Of a stretch of DNA of 64,000 nt, positions 46,660 through 57,910 are shown piece by piece. This DNA comes from Ophiura sarsii (Eukaryota > Echinodermata > Ophiuroidea > Amphilepidida > Ophiuridae). The stretch is taken from positions 30,182,143-30,246,142 of the forward strand of contig CM069452.1 of assembly GCA_035610835.1 (NCBI GenBank), read 5' to 3'. Every line of letters starts with the position of its first letter. Position 1 is the first letter of the stretch. A program made the translations under genes and the position numbers. The notes beneath the pieces are model-generated. The model did not search any database. It was given only the letters and a program-made list of their open reading frames with translations, and had not been told where the DNA came from.

Positions 46660-47041
46660 CGGACGGTAATAAACTGTACTAGTATCATCCGAAACTGGAA
46701 CACCCATTATCGTCCGATACTGGTACAAAGTCAATGTTCCAGTATCGTCCGATACTGGCACGTATACGATGTTCCAGCATTGGGCGATACTATAAACATA
46801 CTTATAGACTAGATCGTTGAAAACTGGTACAAATCTCACTGATATCACGTGAACCAGTATCGCCCGATACTTGAACTTAAAAATGTTCCAGTATCGGTCG
46901 ATATTGGAACACAATTTAGTGTTCCAGTATCGACTGATACTGGAATAGTAAAATCATACCAGTATCGACCGATACTGTCAACATTTATGTTCCAGTATTG
47001 AACGATACTGGTATACCACCATCTGGGACCTAAAGTACACC
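46660..47041. mobile_element. Palindrome-array element P5
   Basis: About ten palindromes over roughly 335 bp. CCAGTATCGTCCGATACTGG at 46739-46758 is perfect apart from the central two bases. The last unit (CCAGTATTGAACGATACTGG) and the end ATCTGGGACCTAAAGTACAC match P1 and P4, so the right end is an element-specific terminus. The left end is less clear (ACTGTACTAGTATC). The preceding 46200-46659 shows no gene. Confidence 0.75.
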
Positions 47042-47215
47042 TTTTTCAAATTTTCTTCATGACATAAAAAATAAAAATAAATCTGTTGCAATTTTTGGTC
47101 AAACTAGAAACAAAGAAATTTCCCAGATTTCAGGTATTTGGGTGGTATTAATGAGTTCCCACACCAAGTTCCTTAAAAATATGTGGGTCGGTCAGGCCCG
47201 TAGAACAGTTATTTC

Positions 47216-47296
47216 TTTCGTCGCCCTACTAATAAACAGTAGGCGACAACATTACTACCTTTCGTCGCCCTAAACAGTAGGCGACAACATTACTAC
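47216..47296. repeat. Two-unit tandem repeat with internal dyad
   Basis: TTTCGTCGCCCTA...ACAGTAGGCGACAACATTACTAC occurs twice, with the first unit 7 bases longer. Each unit has GTCGCC facing GGCGAC, and the first a CTACT/AGTAG extension, so each can form a small hairpin. Confidence 0.75.
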
Positions 47297-49272
47297 AGTA
47301 CATGTATGTCAACAGCTTTCTTGACAAATTGATTACGTATAATGTACATGTTTTCAACGTTATTGTGCATTTTGCACTATGCATTGGCTATACTACTTCA
47401 GTAATAAGTACTTTTTTCTATGTTCCAGAATGTCTAGAATGCATCGTTAATTATAATCATTTAAAGTAGTCATCATCTCAAATCGCACTTTTAAATGCCA
47501 TTTAAGGAGTTATTTAAAACTAATTACAATCACGACAAAAACAATTGGGTTTAAACTGAATCGTTGAACATTTATTTAAATTCTATTGTGCAATACTTTG
47601 TAACAATTTGCTGCATTATCAACGTTTTTATTGATTATAATTTAAATAAGAAACGCCACAATAATTTCATAGTGAGAAAATGAAATTAGTTGAGTAGAAA
47701 ATAGTTAGAGTTTACGTTACATCCGAGACATTGCGTGTGAAAACATCACGCTTCATCATGTTCATAGGCATATTACGTGCTGATGATGTTGGGTTACGTC
47801 ATAGAAGAAAATGGCTTCGAATACGGGAAGGGAACGGTCCCGCCTATGTGAGTGCGAGTTGAAAGCTTTTCCTCTGTTTTTTTAAATAAAGCCGCTCAAA
47901 CCTTCTTTCATTCCTCACTCGTGCCAATGATCTTCCTGTTCAAGAATCATTACCTCCGCAGACTCGGCTCTGACCATCTTCCTTCATCACTTGACTTCAC
48001 GGGTCCGTTGGCTTATGACAAGTTGCACGCGCAATGTAGCAGTTTTAACGCATGTTCTCAAATTAACGTCAATTTCTCATTTTATTTTGAAATACTTCTC
48101 ATAGTGACTGAAATCTGCAATTGTACCTTCAAATAAATCAAATCCAACCTTGTGGTGTGGTAATGAAATTTTTCTTAGCTATTTGTACGTGTTGTTATGC
48201 ATTCATTAAGATTTATTGGCACGCCGGTGACCTTCAATTACTGCTAATTAGTCAATCATTACCAACAATTTGAATACAATCGATTTGTCGCGTCTGACGT
48301 ATTTAATTGGAAAACACCCTTGTATTATTCTTAATGTTGTTTTTCTTGATTCCATTCACGAATGCTTTAGTAAATGTTGTCAACTATATACATGATATCG
48401 ACGAATTGAACCGTTAATGGTGGTTAAATGAAAGACATTTAGTCAACGGTGTAATGTTTCGCGCAACTAATTAGCAAGCCAGAGTCTTGTTCGTTATCGG
48501 AATTAACCAGACAAATCGCTCCACCAACTAAGAACGGCCATGCACCACCACCCACAGAATCAAGAAAGATCTCTCAATCTGTCAATACTTACTTTCCCAG
48601 ATGTATGGATTAAGAATTATAACTTAACCATACATACGGGCTACAAAATACAAGCAGATAAAATGCGGATTTAGGCTTTGAAATGGAATGTCGGGAACAT
48701 TCTTTCCGCAATAGATGTCATATTAAGCTTTTTTCCCAAACATTATTTTGATGACAGTATGATTCCCCTCGTAATACGTACATACTCTGTCCGTGTATTT
48801 TCAATGTCTATTATTGTGCTATCAGAAATTAAATAACAATACAGCATTTGCGATCACCACTACCCTGTATGGTTAGATATATTTAATAAGGATCGGGAGT
48901 GAGAATCAAGGTGTATAAGACCGACCCTATGGTTCACTTGAAATTTCTCGAAAATCAGCTATTGCTCCGTATTTCGAAGATATTGATGTCTACTTAATAT
49001 GAAAGATGAACTAGGCAAATTAAAAATAAAGGAAAACAAGAACGAAAAGACAATAGTTCCAATCTTTGATGACGAATAGGACTAGTGTACGCTTCTACTA
49101 ATAGTATGACTGAGATTTCCTATTGATAAAGACAGTTGTTCAATGTCGTAAGGTGTTACGTTAAGAAAGTGTCATTTCATACTGGAATAATTAAAAACAA
49201 ACTCCACTTTCCAATCTAATCTATAATTGTAAACGCACTTTTAATTACAAGTCAAATGTCATCGATATAGCG
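47297..49272. other. No clear gene; possible LINE 3' end
   Basis: A plus-strand frame at 47852-48136 (AAQTFFHSSLVPM...) ends CTTCAAATAAATCAAATCCAA. That matches the AATAAATCAAATCC end of the LINE at 42650-43396, so it may be a truncated 3' end of that family. The rest shows nothing recognisable. Confidence 0.4.
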
Positions 49273-49656
49273 CAGGGCAGGTGGGCAACTTACGGCCCGC
49301 GGGTCGCATGCGGTCCGCCAGTGGTTTTGTTGTGGCCCGCGAGATGTCTCAAGAAAAAGAAAAAGAATCAATCTATTTTACATCATCCCAACAAACGAGC
49401 TAGCTGCTTAGCATTTATCTGTTCCTCAACGTGCGTAAGGTCTATTTTCCCTATTAATTGTCATCTGTACTGTATTGAGATTACGTTTTTGTAAAAATAG
49501 ATTATTACACCTATTGCTTTGAAAGTCTTCGGAATCAAAGGTTTAAAATCAACAGCAGGTCATTGATTGTTGATAGAAAATGTGGTTAGGTGCGGCCCAG
49601 TCAATTTTTCAATCCTTATATCTGGCCCATTCATTCAAAAAGGTTGCACACCCCTG
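49273..49656. mobile_element. hAT-type element (Charlie-like ends)
   Basis: Begins CAGGGCAGGTGGGCAACTTACGG and ends AAAAAGGTTGCACACCCCTG, the CAGGGGTGxGCAAC style of many animal hAT elements. The interior has GGCCCGCGGGTCGCATGCGG near the left and TGCGGCCCAG near the right. Flanks ATATAGCG and ACGTAGCG agree at 6 of 8 positions, a plausible aged target duplication. At 384 bp with no transposase, it is non-autonomous. Confidence 0.8.
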
Positions 49657-50040
49657 ACGTAGCGTGAACTTGTGTGAGAATGATAACAATAGGGATTTGT
49701 GCGGATTACATACCAGCAACGCTGGGAATATCCAGATACTGGTCATTTGTTGATAATTGGCATACGTCAGCTACCGTCAAACACTTATCAATCACTCGTT
49801 GTATACATCTTTAAAATGACAAAAGTGCGGGTAGAACACAATGTTCGCTTTCATCGTGTTCACGTAAGTGTGATCGTGGAATTTTGAATGCATTGTCAAC
49901 TACCGATCACATCCTTTCTCGTGAATGAAAGTATTCTCGTCACAACAAGGTCTTGCCAAAGCAATTTTAATTGAGAATTATAACTCTCGATTTCTTGCCA
50001 AGTATTCTTACGGAGTATGTGTATGGCAATTTCACGATCC

Positions 50041-52600
50041 TGTCGGTTCACAAATCGGGTCGAGTTAAACAGTCATCGAGTTAAACGAAGGTCAGAGCAG
50101 GGAAGAACAGAATGGTATTCGGAAAAATTGCGAGTAAAACCAAACGCCTGACTGACTGACTGAGTCAGAGTCATTTCAAAGTCAGATCAAACACGGTACT
50201 GGGTTACGTCCGAATCATATAACAGTGCTTTATCTTTTTAAACATGAATGTCAGGTCCTTAACAATGCTTAACATGATCACATACATGTATAATTATCCC
50301 ATTCATATCAAATGATATGATAGATACACAAGTCACATTTAAGTCGTACATGCAAGTCGATGATAGAGGAAAGTCAGATTACTGTCACGATTTTATGGAC
50401 GAATAAGGATTAACTCGAGTCATACGGCAGTGGCGTAGCTAGGTTTTTTTCATATTCGGGGGCTAGAATTGAAAGTGAACCGACAAGACTTTTCTGAGGA
50501 AAGTAATGCGCGCGATTTTTTTTTGGATTAAGATACATTTCAGCTTTAAACAAGCTTCTCCCCCAAAATATTCCATTTCTGGGACACATGCACGCGTCTG
50601 TGGACTTTTGACCATCTTAATTCCAACCGACAGTACCAATCTCAACCGACAGACAGTCGATATTGGGGGAGGGGGGGGGGGGGGGGCGACGCCACTGCAT
50701 AACGGTTAGTCATGTGACGGGTCACGCTGTATATACCATGGTTTATATGTCGATTCAAACCAAACTCGTTCATTTGTCTTTAAAATTAATGAGGGTTTTA
50801 ATTTCGGTATTCGGGTCTTAATAGTAAAACGGCATATAAGAACGAGAAAGGAACAATATAACAAAATTGTGGGAGCCATGTTCTCCTATTTCATCGAAAC
50901 TGGCAAACACTTCTGAGTCGTGTCACCGTTGGGACTGATTCGGCATTTGAAAGTCTGATACGGTCGGATAAGTACATGGTACACGCGCCGTGTCGTGTAG
51001 CTTCAGACAAGTTGCTAGGGAAAATATGGTGTCGAATGGGACACGAGGTTTTGAAAGAAATAGAACGAATCAAGCCCGAGGGGATCGGACTGATTATGAG
51101 TCAAGTCTAGGCAGGAACAGGAGGGGCTACATAGTTTAAAGGCACAGTATTATGTTCTTACCATGTAGTCGAGAAACGTCAGAAGTCTTGTCAAACACAA
51201 AACTGTCGATTCTGAATCGGACATAATGCCAGAGACAATTAGTTTGAGTCGAGTAAACAAGATGTAAGTGACGTCATCGGGTCAATGTACCATACAAGTC
51301 ATATCCTCAGCAATACTTATAGTTATAAGCAACATTCTCTTCTCTTGGTATCAGTCGAGAGATTTCTATGATTGTCTTAAGGAATTTGGGTATTCGAGCC
51401 TGATATGACATTGAGCGTTTGAGCAAATTGCAAGTTGAGTCAAACAACACACTCGAAACAGGTCGGGTTGAGTTAAACGCGACGCTCGAGGACGAAGGAG
51501 TCAAGTTAGGCTATAGACAAACCAGAGTCAAAAGAGGCATATTGCCAAAAAGATGAATCAGTTTGATGACAAATAAAAGGGACGAGTCGGATCAGCGATA
51601 TGAATGATGCCGGCCACGAGTCTGAATTGCGTAAAGACCAGGTGATAGGGACAAGTTAGGATATGGTCTCACATGCTATAGACTAAAATAATACGTCCGT
51701 GCCGAATAAAAGAAATGTCTTGACATATCATACAAACAGGTTAGAATGAGTATAACTTAATGATCAGGATAAGTCAAGTAAAGTCAGAAAACGACGCTTA
51801 ACTTTGTTTTTATTTGAGTCTGTGTCCAGTCATTCAGACACGATTCTCGGGACATGTCTCTCTAGAGTCAAAAGTGGAATCGAAATAATATCAGGTCAGA
51901 CACGATGATGGGCATGGTTCAGGTCAGACGAGTATAATAATATCGAGTAAGAGTCCTAGCGACAAGTGAGAGTCACCTGTCTACATGATAGTCGGATCAA
52001 GTAAAGGTCGAATTGGGACACGATTCCAGAGATAGGTCAGGGTCAGTCAGGGTTAGTCAGGGTCAGGTACAGTAATATTCCAAGTACAGGAAAAGCGAAT
52101 ACCGAGTAGAGTGCAAACTAATGCTATAGAAATTAGTCAGATTATTCAAGCGTCAACAGAGTGGTGTCGTATATACTTTTGTTGAGAGGGTGGATGAGTC
52201 ACATCTAAAACCGAGTCAAGCTTGTGTCGGGGGATAGTGTCAATTCTTAATGTAGGCCTAAAGCTTTACTTGTGGAGTCTGAGTCGGGTGAGACTGTTTT
52301 ATTGAGATGAGCCATGGTCAAGCCAAGTGAAGAAATAGTTGACTAGTAGTTGAATCTGAAAAGCTGCTAGGGAAGAGTCAATTCAGATATTATGCTAATA
52401 AGGTTTTAGTGTCAACGCAGACGAATCATGCCAGTTATGGTTTTCTGGTCGTTTATGGTTTCGGGTCGTGTCAGAGTTCAGAGTTCGAAATAAGCACGGC
52501 GATCGGGATAAATCCTGGTCGAGTCAGGCAGGTAAATTAACAGGATGCTACATGCTACTGAGAGTCAAAGTCAAATTGAGTGAGCAATTGAGCTTTCACT
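50041..52600 (+). repeat. GAGTC-rich strand-biased tract (decayed minisatellite?)
   Basis: GAGTC occurs about 22 times on the plus strand by hand count, against about 2-3 expected by chance, while its complement GACTC is almost absent. Related words (GTCAG, GTCGAG, AAGTCA, GTCGG) are common, as are GAGTTAAAC and CGAGTCA contexts. Spacing is irregular and no clean unit remains. Four exact TGAGTCA sites lie at 50161, 51097, 51436 and 52195. An hAT element interrupts it at 50428-50697. No gene is recognised. Confidence 0.6.
50428..50697. mobile_element. hAT-type non-autonomous element (deleted copy)
   Basis: CAGTGGCGTAGCTAGG...GCGACGCCACTG belongs to the same family as 38384-38858 and 59756-60126 (GACAGTACCAATCTCAACCG, poly-G near the right end). 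Flanks CATACGG and CATAACGG differ by one base, consistent with a slightly altered 8-bp duplication. The internal CGCG palindrome region is reduced. Confidence 0.8.
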
Positions 52601-54094
52601 GTTCGACCATTTAATTCGCCGAATGATGTTCTTTTCAATATGATGTTGGAAGGTTACAAGGAGTTAGAGGTGGAAGAAGTGAATGCAGGCAAATACTGGA
52701 AGAATGGATGAAATAGATTAGAAAAGAGCAGAAGAGGGGAGAAGAATGAGGTAAGGACAAGAAGGGAAAAGAGCATAAAAGAGGCATAAAAGAGGCTAAA
52801 AGAAAATGTAAAATATCACATCTCGACATTACATGCGAGATCATGGGTAGCCTTTGACATGTTTTCAAAAAAACAAAAAAAAATCTTTTTTTTCTGGTCA
52901 TTAGTCTAGGTACCGTAGTCAAAACTCATACTGATTGTACTGTTTCAGTGCTTGGCCAAGCCACCACGCTCTACAGGTCATGCCAATCAGACAGACAGCA
53001 ACACCATCATCTACCGTGATAATGTTATTAACTCCTTCATATACTCAATGACAATGTTGGTAATTTTACTTTTATTATTGAAAAACCTAAGACGTGTGAC
53101 CCTCTCGCATTGCTATAGGGCATGTGAGATTGTTTTAAAGTGTTTTTCCAGATAATTTGAAGAGAAAAATGAGCAAAACAATGAGAATTGAAATTAACTT
53201 ATTTTCCCTCAAAAAAGTGTTTTAAAATATTTGTTGTGTGTCATCATATATATAGGGATTAAAACACGATCGGTTATTCACTTCAAGCTTCAAGCTGATG
53301 ATCGACAGATGATAGACGTGCAGCGAGCAGAATGATAAAGGTTAGCGCAGAGATGCCATACGGGTTAATGGGCAGAAAAGATAAGATCTTGGAAACCTTG
53401 TTTAGTGAAGCACAATATTCGTTCTGGATAATGGAATATAACGGATTAAAGGTGATTTCAACTCTCGATATTCCCTTTAAGCATATCATATTCAATTCAA
53501 CTGGTTTAATAAAAATGTTTTCGACCGGACATATCTTTTTTCCTCAAAAAAGAGGTATAAAACATTTGTTGTGTATCATCAACAGTTACAACCTTATTAC
53601 AATGTTTCCGTTGAAAACACACGGACACCGTTATTACTATATAGTTCAGATTTCTTTATCTTTTGTGGTGACAAATTTCTGATGTACATAGGTGGGATAT
53701 GATACATATCTATACTTATAATAAACATTGATTTACATTCATTTTATGGAATAATGACTTAGGAATATCATAATTATAATGTGGCACCATTTTGATGAGG
53801 CATTTAACTTTTTTCTGTACAGTCATGTCAATTTCATTTTTACATACACACTTGATGCGGCGAAAGCATTATCAAGGAAGTCACAATAAACTGTATCAGC
53901 GCTCCGATTATATTATAAAAACAATAATTTTGTTAACCACATCAATCTATTATCAGAAACTATTTACATGAATTAGATATAAGACGTGAATGCTGAATGA
54001 TTCTCAAAATCTTAGTATCGATTAGAATAAGGCATTTGATATTGTCGACATAGTGTTATTTTAGCGGTGAATATAACTTCAGTCGTGTCATCTG
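52601..54094. other. No gene; presumed 3' flank of the receptor
   Basis: No convincing coding segment. A diverged direct repeat (CCTCAAAAAAG, then ATTTGTTGTGTxTCATCA) occurs at about 53207-53250 and 53537-53585. The receptor's 3' untranslated region should lie here on the minus strand, but no clear polyadenylation site could be chosen. Confidence 0.4.
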
Positions 54095-55297
54095 CTAGCT
54101 CTCGGTTTTCTTTACAATTAATTTAGGCGAACCGACGTCATTTACTCGAGTCACATGATCAGTGTTTGATTTAGAATTATTGTGACGAGTGTTTGAAGAG
54201 GTAGAAAACTTGACCGAATAACGGCTATATTCAGTACTTGAATCCTCTGCAGGACAGCATGGACAGAAGAAACTTTGTAGTTCAAAAAAGAATCCGCGTG
54301 TGACGTTAAACAGTAGAAACACGTATGGGTTAGTTGCTGAATTGGCAACAGCCATTACGCTCAAGAGCGCATAGAAATTGCCTATCTGTTTGATTAGCTC
54401 AGGCAAAAATATGCGAACCATCTCTACGACAAAGAAAGGCACACTGCACACGATAAATGTGCTAATAATTACGATTGACATTTTAAGTGTTTTCTTCTTG
54501 GCCTTCGTTAAGGTTCCGGTTCCGCCCGATCTGCCCATTTGTATTTTGCCTTTCTTTGTGCTCTTCTTACCAGAGGTTTCCATTGCCTTATCATGGATCT
54601 TTTTAAAGATGCGACAATAGGCAACACTCATCACAACCAGTGGAACAAAGAAAGTAATGATAGCTACATAAGTCAGATAAAGCGTCTTTGCAACGGGTTG
54701 TTCTCCCAACCGTGTCCCGCAACGTGTATAATTATTCCTCGATATAGTTTGCCAGACAACGAGTTGCGGTACTCCCAAAGTACCGGCAATGGCCCAAGCA
54801 ATCGCAACTAATTTCCAGGCGCAGTAAAATTCTTTGAGAGGACTTCGGACGGCTTGATGTCTATCGAGCGCTAGGATCATGACCATATTTCCAGTGGAGA
54901 TCAGAGCTGCGCCTTGTAGAAACATGACTATCTTACACATTACATTTCCCGCTTTCCATTCCGGGTAAATTTCAATAACTATCGAAGGCAAGATGGCGAA
55001 TATACATACGGACATATCGGCACTTGCGATCCCCAATACGATAGTATTTACGCGGGACTTGCGACGGCGATTTATGTACAGTTTTAACATCACCATTAAA
55101 TTTCCCAATACGCCCATTCCAAATAGTATCCACATGAGTCCATTGCGAATATCTTTTGGAAACCATTGTACATCGCCGTTGGGATTTTGATTTGCTGTGG
55201 CATTTTCGTCAGTAACCATGGTTTCTGTTGCTCCCTCTGCGGTTAATATATATGTTATGCTATCTGTGTGATTGTAGGTACCATAGGTTGAAATCAT
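54095..55297 (-). CDS. Class A neuropeptide GPCR, vasopressin/GnRH-receptor-like
   Basis: A 400-residue seven-transmembrane receptor, expected at the plasma membrane coupling a peptide ligand to G proteins. The N-terminus has NHT and NAT glycosylation sites and no signal peptide. TM1 has GN (65-66), TM2 SAD (D94), then C121 pairing with C193 in loop 2. DRH at 145-147 stands for DRY and is followed by QAVRSPLKEF. W168 is in TM4, P219 in TM5, CSVPFF (284-289) in TM6 and NPYVF (323-327) in TM7. Loop 3 is lysine-rich, and CPCC (345-348) may be palmitoylated. DRH and the PFF block suggest the vasopressin/oxytocin, GnRH/AKH or CCAP receptor group; the exact ligand is not decidable. A longer frame reaches 55348, but a strong splice acceptor lies just before Met 55297, so I start there. 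Usual length and no frame breaks. Confidence 0.85.
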   Translation of the reverse strand: MISTYGTYNHTDSITYILTAEGATETMVTDENATANQNPNGDVQWFPKDIRNGLMWILFGMGVLGNLMVMLKLYINRRRKSRVNTIVLGIASADMSVCIFAILPSIVIEIYPEWKAGNVMCKIVMFLQGAALISTGNMVMILALDRHQAVRSPLKEFYCAWKLVAIAWAIAGTLGVPQLVVWQTISRNNYTRCGTRLGEQPVAKTLYLTYVAIITFFVPLVVMSVAYCRIFKKIHDKAMETSGKKSTKKGKIQMGRSGGTGTLTKAKKKTLKMSIVIISTFIVCSVPFFVVEMVRIFLPELIKQIGNFYALLSVMAVANSATNPYVFLLFNVTRGFFFELQSFFCPCCPAEDSSTEYSRYSVKFSTSSNTRHNNSKSNTDHVTRVNDVGSPKLIVKKTES

Positions 55298-55325
55298 ATC
55301 TGCGGAGGAAAAAAAAGAGAGGAAA
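55298..55325 (-). promoter_or_regulatory. Predicted 3' splice site of the receptor exon
   Basis: On the minus strand a long pyrimidine tract (CCTCTC-T(8)-CCTCCGCAG) ends in CAG at 55300, two bases before the ATG at 55297. This is a near-ideal acceptor. It implies an upstream 5' untranslated (or short coding) exon at higher coordinates that I could not locate. Confidence 0.7.
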
Positions 55326-55584
55326 ATTTGGTTAATAAATATCAACATGTTTAACAGGCTTTCCTAGAAACTTGATGCCATCTCTTTCTTCAAAGAGAAT
55401 GCCTGAATTGCGAACTGTCTTATTCAGACACAATCCCTTGTTTTGTATTACAAGTGAAATTAAGTCCGGAGTTACTTCCAACTAAGTTTCACCACAGACA
55501 ACTGGTCATACACCTGCTCACATAATGGCAGACTGTACAGAGTTACATGGAGAAATTGTAACATTGACATTGTCTCACGCATGG

Positions 55585-55699
55585 ACCACGCGTGAGTGGA
55601 ATTGGCTCACGCGTGAGTGGGATTGGCTCACGCGTGAGTGGGATTGGCTCACGCGTGAGTGGAATTGACTCACGCGTGAGTGTTTTTACTCACGCGTGG
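55585..55699. repeat. Six palindromes CTCACGCGTGAG at 21-bp spacing
   Basis: Full CTCACGCGTGAG units start at 55606, 55627, 55648 and 55669. A right-flank variant lies at 55689 and a left-flank variant at about 55585, giving steps of 21, 21, 21, 21 and 20 bp. Spacers are TGGGATTGG or TGGAATTGA. Each palindrome holds CACGCGTG with two opposed GCGTG cores. It lies about 290 bp beyond the receptor exon's 5' edge, in a likely intron or 5' region. Any regulatory role is inference. Confidence 0.85.
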
Positions 55700-55772
55700 T
55701 TCACGCATTTCATGGCCACATCTTTCTGTCTTGTACTGTATGTCCAATTCCCAAGAGAACCGGATGTGGTTA

Positions 55773-56312
55773 GTAAGGGATCACGTCAAAACTCGACCGC
55801 CCGGCAACCGCCGGTTACGGCCGGTTCCGTTCGGTTCTCACAAAACGTGTCGTCTGTTATAATATACACACATAATGAGGTCAAATATTAACACTCTGGT
55901 GAACACGACCGGTTGAAAGTGCCTCGTCACACACGTGAGCAATAACATCTTGAAGTAATGGGCTCTTTTAAGACTTAAAAGTCTCAGTTGACAACCAGTA
56001 CAATACAGCTATTGATTTTCGCTGGGGTTGGCTTTTTCAATCTGTTTATAGCTCAATTAACTTTTTAAAATCAATACCGAAAGTCTATGAATGTTATTTT
56101 TTTATAGAACGATTATAGAGAGAGCTATTATGACCGCAAAGTAACAGATTGATAGTGTAAATTGGTCAGATTACAGCATTAAGTCAACCGGCGGTTGTTC
56201 AGTGTTGCATGCGCGAATATTCATATACCAGTAAAACATTTGACCTGAAAGAACCGGGCGGAACCGCCCGTAACCGGCAGTCAACGGGCGGTCGAGTTTT
56301 GACGTCTCCCCT
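55773..56312. mobile_element. TIR element with GC-rich arms
   Basis: The left arm from about 55773 contains ACGTCAAAACTCGACCGCCC then GCCGGTTACGG and GGTTCCG. The right arm, reverse-complemented from 56312, reads GACGTCAAAACTCGACCGCCC then GCCGGTTACGG and GGTTCCG. The arms are about 70 bp with an AT-rich centre and no coding. Flanks are TTA and TAA, so a 3-bp duplication is possible but not identical. Confidence 0.75.
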
Positions 56313-57394
56313 AACCCAGTGTGGTGGCTCGCCTTAAAATTGCCCTAGGCCCTAGGCCTGCTCCTGTAAATCATTTTCTTTTTCTGAAACTATTAATAAA
56401 TTAATAATAAAAGGAATTGTCTACAAATCTCCCGACCATGCCAGGTTAAACAGACACATTCACTAACAATGGTGTTGGGGTATTTCACTACAGTGTACGT
56501 AAATCTCGGCTATATTTACTCGATATTTCGGATATGTCGAGATATTTTCAAATCAATGGGTAATAACAAATATATCTGAAAATAACCACAATGCGTGTAA
56601 TGGTAAGCCTTTTGGCTTTTTCGAATTAAGAGAATATTTCATAAAACAGTTTCCTACAGCAAGCTTAATAATATTTACTAATCGCTCAATCAATGTTGCT
56701 GATTGATTTACGCTCTTGAACATTACTTATTTTCTGGTAAAGTACCACAATCATGACAATGAATCAGTAAGGTATGGTAGTTGTTAATAAGTTGTATACG
56801 TCAATGAAAATTGAATTAAGTAACAGGGTTGAATAATCTGAAGTACTAAACGTTGCGGCCTGCCATTGTTATGTGATTATAAATGTTCACGCAAACAAGC
56901 GGTAATGTAGTTGATTATCACTTTTCGTTGAAAATGAAATGCTAATTGCACCACTTGAATATTTAACATGCTAGTAAAGCCCTGCCTTTTTCAGAATGTA
57001 CACTGCCGCGCAAAAGTATTTTCCTCCTGGAAGCTTGCAAGTTATCACTGTGTTGTCAACAAAGCTATCAGATCTAATTACCATTTCATTGTGTTCATTG
57101 TACATTTTATACCAATACATTCATGTTTCCTATGATTAAAGATTCGTGATTTAAAAGCATTTCAATTCATGATTTTATCGAGCGAGTCAAAATCCCTATG
57201 TAAAGTCGCCGTAGTAAATCACCTCATGAATATCAATTAGCTCATTATTTGGCAGTGTAACGAAGTGGCGGATCCAGGAGGACGGAAGAGTCTGGGCGCA
57301 AAAAACGTTTGCATCACGCAACAGGGCGTACTTTGCATAGACGCTTATTACGCATACCAATACACGCAATTTGTTGAAGCCAGAAATAGAACCG
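56313..57394. other. No gene seen
   Basis: AT-rich spacer without recognisable features. Confidence 0.45.
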
Positions 57395-57910
57395 TCACCA
57401 TGGCGATATTGTTAGATTGTCGGGGTGTACCATGGCAGACGACGCTGGACGGTTAAAAACGGGCGTTTTCACGAATATTCAGGTTAAAATATGCGAACGA
57501 GGTTACGTGATCAAGTGAATGGGACGAGCGCTTAACAACGGTTTAAATTCAAAAAAATGATACTGACACTGCGGATGGTTAGCCACCCACAGTGGTTTTA
57601 GGATAAAATAATTAAGTTCGAACGTGTGATGAGTTTTATGGGGTCATATAATCAAAATCCATTGTTACATTGAAACCAACGGAAATTCAAAATTAACGGC
57701 CGTTCGTGTCCACCGTCGTCTGTACCATGGCGCCGTTAATTTCTAGCGCCGCTTGTGCTACGGGTGTAAATTAAGACCACCAATCATCGATGCCGGAAAT
57801 GGAAGCGCGGCACGCGGAGAGGCTGTAATAAAATGACGCACTACTGACACGGTGCGCTGTCCGTCCTTTGCTCTGGTACTTTGTATCATGTGCGTGACGC
57901 GTGCGTAAGT
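57395..57910. other. CpG-rich stretch with inverted repeat
   Basis: CpG is much more frequent here than in the surrounding DNA. ACCATGGCAGACGACGCTGGACGG (57429 onward) is mirrored by CCGTTCGTGTCCACCGTCGTCTGTACCATGG ending near 57731, a diverged inverted repeat about 300 bp across. It could be TIRs of a small element or a CpG-island-like promoter. No start codon or exon was identified. Confidence 0.4.

Noticed and set aside
45031..47010. CRISPR-like appearance of regularly spaced short repeats
   Set aside because: Units are palindromes with varied arms and short, similar spacers in eukaryotic DNA; no cas genes.
55592..55891. 99-residue frame with SGIGSRV repeats
   Set aside because: Translation of the 21-bp CTCACGCGTGAG repeat; no start context or homologous protein.
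57250..57290. GTGGCGGATCCAGGAGG, resembling an hAT element end
   Set aside because: No matching inverted end or 8-bp duplication found nearby.
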